A stretch of 64,000 nucleotides of DNA from Leucobacter luti (GTDB lineage: Bacteria; Actinomycetota; Actinomycetes; Actinomycetales; Microbacteriaceae), in contig NZ_CP080492.1 of NCBI RefSeq assembly GCF_019464495.1, positions 1,674,001-1,738,000 on the forward strand, written 5' to 3'. A model generated the notes under the pieces. It searched no databases and was not told where the DNA came from. It saw nothing but the letters and a program-made list of their open reading frames with translations. Shown here one piece after another: positions 61,365 through 64,000 of the stretch. Both the position numbers and the translations under genes were made by a program. How positions within the stretch are numbered: the first letter of the stretch is position 1; each line of letters opens with the position of its first letter.

Positions 61365-61441
61365 TTCACCCCCAGACTAGTCCGGTGCGCGCCGTACTCA
61401 AGACGAGAGAGACAAGAGGAACGGGAAGAGGGGATGAGGGT

Positions 61442-61468
61442 GAGGAGGGTGAGGAGGGTGAGGAGGGT
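61442..61468. repeat. Three 9-bp tandem repeats (GAGGAGGGT)
   Basis: GAGGAGGGT at 61442-61450, 61451-61459 and 61460-61468. They lie in the 250-bp gap between the divergent MFS and XRE genes. Confidence 0.8.
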
Positions 61469-61614
61469 GAGGCCGTGGATCGAGCCAGGGATCGAGCTCG
61501 TCCAGCCCTGCCCCTTAGCACACGATTTCCTTGCCGATCGTTTACGTTCAGGGCATCTGCGCCCTGGCTCGCAACAGCCTGGAATTCATTGGTCTGAAAC
61601 GTCAAGCTGGGTAA

Positions 61615-61938
61615 GTGGCAAGGATTCACTCGGCGGCCGCACTCAAAATTGGGCAGCGTATTCGCGAGGCGCGAGAGCGCCTCGGCATATCCCTCGAGGA
61701 TTTTGGCGAACTCTCTCAGGTGAGCTGGACAAGCATCGGCCGGATCGAGCGTGGGGCACAGAGCCCCAACGCCGAGACTCTGGTGCGACTCGCGACAGCT
61801 CTCGATGTCGATCCGGGCAGCTTCCTCTCCGGTGTGACTGCCGATGACTATGGCCGACGGCTCCACCGGGTGACTGCGCGCGATCTGATCAACGCGCGGG
61901 CTGAAGCCCTCGACGATCCACGGGAATCAGCGTCCTAG
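61615..61938 (+). CDS. Small XRE-family helix-turn-helix protein
   Basis: A 107-aa protein with one HTH_3 domain: IGQRIREARERLGISLEDFGELSQVSWTSIGRIERGAQSPNAETLVRLATALDVD. A short C-terminal tail follows. The GTG at 61615 is the likely start. Its end overlaps the convergent methyltransferase stop by four bases. It may regulate its divergent MFS neighbour. Confidence 0.8.
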   Translation: MARIHSAAALKIGQRIREARERLGISLEDFGELSQVSWTSIGRIERGAQSPNAETLVRLATALDVDPGSFLSGVTADDYGRRLHRVTARDLINARAEALDDPRESAS

Positions 61939-63268
61939 GTGCTGGTTTTCGGGGCGCTACGCTCCGAGTGATTCGCGGCCCGAGTCGCGGCGAGCACCGT
62001 GAAGGTACGATCGCGTGCAACCTGCCGAGTCTGCCCCACGACCTGCTCGACCAGGTGGCGATATCCCAAGTGTGAGTTGAACACGATGCGCAACTCCCCG
62101 CCTGGCGCCAGCGCACGCTCACACGCCGCGATGAGGCGATGTGCGACACCAGCGTGCACCGTTGCGCCCGTGTGAAACGGCGGGTTGAGCAGGATCAGAT
62201 CGGCCCAGCCATCCGGCACGGCTTCGAGCGCGTCGGCCCGGTGCACACAGACGCCCGCACGGGCTGCGGCACTCGCAGCAGGAACGGGACTCGCAGCAAG
62301 ATCGGGGCCAGCGAGGCGCGCGCTCCCGGGCTTTCGGTCCACGCATGCCCGCAGCCAGCGGCGAGGACCCCGCAGCCGCGGCTGTCTCGAGCGTCGCTTT
62401 CACCGCTGCGGCCGACTGATCTGTGGCGATCACCTGTGCGTCTGGCCTGCTCCGCGCTGCGGACACCGCAAGCACGCCGTTGCCGCTTCCAAGATCGACG
62501 ATTCGCGTGGCTGCAGGGGCCGCGTCCGCGAGACCAGCCAGCAGGAGCCTGCTTCCGTGGTCGAGCGTCGGACCCCGAAGGTCGCACCGAACGCTGCGAC
62601 GCGGAAGTCGAGCTCGGGTCCCCTCCCCAACGCGGGAACGGGGCTGGCCCGGCCTGGATCGGCGCGCTCGCAGTGAGGACCCGTGATTTGCGCCAGCCGA
62701 GCCCCGCCGCGACCTCGCGAAAGTGGCGCGCAAGCACGGTATTCATCGTGTGCGTCATGTGTTTCACCCGGCCACCAGCGAACACGCGCACATCGGGCCT
62801 CGCCCAGCGCGCGATCGCCCAGGCGAGCTCTTCGAGCGCATCGGGCCGCGGGGTAACTGCACGAGCACGACAGCGGCACCGCTCAGCAGAGATGCATCGA
62901 GCGTGTGAGCTGAACGGCAGCTCAGCAGGCACCGATCCGGAATCGGAAGCTGCTGCCGCGTCCGCCTCTGTTCGAGTCCCGAGCCCGATGCGCGCCGCGT
63001 TCGCGTGCAGCGCCCGCTCTCCCAGCACAGGATCCTGAAAGACGCGAATCCCCGTTGCGCCGAGCAACTGCGCTGCGCCAAGGGTGAGGGCGCCGTGGCG
63101 GTCCCCGAGCACTACGAGCTCGCCATGCTGCACAGTACGGATCGCGTCGGAGGCCGTGGCGAGCAGTAGTTCGTCCGTGGCATCGAAGGCTTGCAACTCG
63201 GCAGCTTCGAAGTCTGGTTCGCGCGAGAGCCGAGCGAATAGCGCTGCCGCGCCGGCTACGGTTTCCAC
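61935..63268 (-). pseudogene. Class I SAM methyltransferase, RsmC/RlmG-like (about five frame breaks)
   Basis: Repaired product ~440 aa. The N-terminal domain (METVAGAAALFARLSREPDFEAAELQAFDATDELLLATA) is followed by a methyltransferase domain: IVDLGSGNGVLAVSAARSRPDAQVIATDQSAAAV (SAM loop), LILLNPPFHTGATVHAGVAH (NPPF) and LRIVFNSHLGYRHLV. This is the rRNA guanine-N2 (RsmC/RlmG) type. Breaks are near 62,905-62,915, 62,845, 62,625, 62,575 and 62,345; each is one base and most are in G/C runs. Motifs are intact in all pieces, so artefact is likelier than decay. It overlaps the hspR stop by 13 bases. Confidence 0.65.
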
Positions 63269-63675
63269 ACGACAACTTCAGCGTTGCGGCGCACGCGGGT
63301 GCCGCGACGCAGCGTGACCACTTCGCCCCGGCGGAGCCAGCGGCGAAGACGCGACGATCCGGCCGCTGGAGGCGTTCCTCCGACAGCGCGCGTTCCAGCT
63401 CGCGCACCTGCGCCTGCAACGCTTGGACACGATCCTCCAGCTGGAGCACGCGGCGGATCCCTTCGAGGCTGAGACCTTCTGCTGAGCCGCGCTACCTCGC
63501 GCAGCTGGGCAACGTCGTGCAGGGAGTAGCGCCGGGTGTTGCCCCGGGTGCGCTGCGGCGAAACGAGTCCGATCCGGTCGTATTGGCGCAGCGTTTGCGG
63601 GTGCATCTCGGCGAGCTCTGCGGCCGCCGCGATAGCAAATACGGGCGTGAAGCGATCCATCTGCGGTGTCGCCAT
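63256..63675 (-). pseudogene. hspR: MerR-like heat-shock repressor HspR (two frame breaks)
   Basis: HspR, ~140 aa when repaired. The N-terminal MerR-type helix-turn-helix is VFAIAAAAELAEMHPQTLRQYDRIGLVSPQRTRGNTRRYSLHDVAQLREVARLS; the coiled-coil continues EGLSLEGIRRVLQLEDRVQALQAQVRELE; and the tail is RRGTRVRRNAEVVVWKP, a well-conserved HspR ending. Breaks near 63,480 and 63,335 disturb the frame. It represses the dnaK operon through DnaK interaction; in Actinobacteria it is encoded after dnaJ, as here. The start ATG 63675 has GAGAGGAC upstream. Confidence 0.85.
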
Positions 63676-63708
63676 GATGTCCTGTCCTCTCGTCCCCAAA
63701 ATTATGGT

Positions 63709-63738
63709 GGGTCCGGTCGCCGATTGGCGACCGGACCC
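63709..63738 (-). terminator. Perfect 13-bp stem-loop between dnaJ and hspR
   Basis: GGGTCCGGTCGCC pairs perfectly with GGCGACCGGACCC around a 4-nt loop; on the minus strand it is followed by ACCATAATTTTGG. It lies between the dnaJ stop (63745) and the hspR start (63675) and could reduce hspR expression relative to dnaJ. Confidence 0.7.
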
Positions 63739-63744
63739 TGCACA

Positions 63745-64000
63745 CTAACTTCGTGCGCGCGCGAGCAGGTCCTCGCGCGGATTCTCGTTCGGTTCGACGG
63801 CGCGGAACGCCTCGAGTGCTTCTTTCGCTTCCGGTGAGAGATGCGATGGAACGACGACCTGAACCTCCGCGAGGAGATCCCCCGTCGCCTTCGCGGTCTT
63901 GACCCCTCGCCCCTTGACGCGCAACACGCGCCCGCTCGGGGTGCCGGGCTGGACCTTCAGCTTGACGGGCTCCCCGCCCAGCGTCGGCACTTCAACTGTC
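63745..64000 (-). CDS. dnaJ: Chaperone DnaJ, C-terminal part (cut by window edge)
   Basis: The last 84 complete codons of DnaJ: TVEVPTLGGEPVKLKVQPGT, then GRVLRVKGRGVKTAKATGDLLAEVQVVVP and a C-terminal helix (LSPEAKEALEAFRAVEPNENPREDLLARARS). This is the C-terminal peptide-binding domain; the frame continues past base 64000, so the J-domain lies outside. The hspR neighbour identifies the dnaK-grpE-dnaJ-hspR operon. Confidence 0.93.
   Translation of the reverse strand, partial: TVEVPTLGGEPVKLKVQPGTPSGRVLRVKGRGVKTAKATGDLLAEVQVVVPSHLSPEAKEALEAFRAVEPNENPREDLLARARS

Noticed and set aside
1..64000. Prophage, insertion sequence or integrative element
   Set aside because: No transposase, integrase, terminase or tail genes and no target-site duplications were seen; the lone tRNA-Ser gene shows no adjacent integrase or duplicated 3' end.
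63256..64000. HAIR operator (CTTGAGT-N7-ACTCAAG) for HspR
   Set aside because: Not present in this part; it is expected upstream of dnaK, outside the window.

Overview
The window is a 64 kb piece of a high-GC actinobacterial chromosome. Gene content points to Microbacteriaceae, and a Leucobacter-like organism is my best guess, not proven. The supporting evidence is the dense GC-rich packing, ATGA start/stop overlaps throughout, a 32-aa bS22 ribosomal protein, a KtrAB potassium system, a dnaJ-hspR arrangement, DUF4870 and PGPGW small membrane proteins, and a secreted S-layer-homology (SLH) protein. I see no prophage, insertion sequence, CRISPR array or rRNA. One tRNA (Ser, anticodon GGA) is present.

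Region 1 (1-24,023) is an accessory oxidation and uptake island. A cupin-type XRE regulator and two flavin reductases (reading left) are followed by a rightward, translationally coupled operon: two luciferase-like FMN monooxygenases, a GNAT acetyltransferase, a polar amino-acid ABC transporter with two tandem binding lipoproteins, and a large FAD/NAD(P)-binding protein. This gene set and order resembles the Bacillus subtilis yxe and ytmI operons that salvage sulfur from S-substituted cysteines. Next come a VOC protein and an AraC regulator, then a second uptake set: a glyoxalase-like protein, a CMD/AhpD-type peroxidase fusion and a complete peptide/nickel-type ABC transporter. A second copy of the FAD/NAD(P)-binding protein follows, paired with a short-chain dehydrogenase.

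Region 2 (24,163-32,973) is a nitrogen-compound catabolic cluster: amidase, NCS1 permease, SDR, aldehyde dehydrogenase, M20 amidohydrolase, DUF1028 protein and RidA, with a divergent LysR regulator. A flavin monooxygenase with a structured leader follows (33,182-34,462).

Region 3 (34,533-52,927) is mostly housekeeping: Dabb and glutaredoxin-like proteins, bS22, an ArsR regulator, KtrB/KtrA, a large LuxR-type ATPase regulator, ProC, a CDF transporter, a PotABCD/ThiBPQ-type ABC transporter, TadA, Upp, a winged-helix regulator preceded by a Met/Cys-rich mini-ORF, DUF4870 and PGPGW proteins, an aminotransferase and tRNA-Ser.

Region 4 (53,254-64,000) is envelope and stress related: a secreted CHAP-like protein, a 1101-aa M14 carboxypeptidase with three SLH repeats, two GT4 glycosyltransferases, an MFS transporter, a small XRE protein, a class I methyltransferase, hspR and the C-terminal end of dnaJ.

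Quality warning. At least 20 single-base (occasionally two-base) frame breaks occur, mainly in C/G runs, in otherwise well-conserved genes (roughly 3,300-5,360, 10,600-10,960, 18,660, 41,815 and 58,500-63,500). Repairing them restores family motifs and ATGA overlaps, so most look like sequencing or assembly errors rather than gene decay. Genes typed as pseudogene here are broken as sequenced, not necessarily in the organism.
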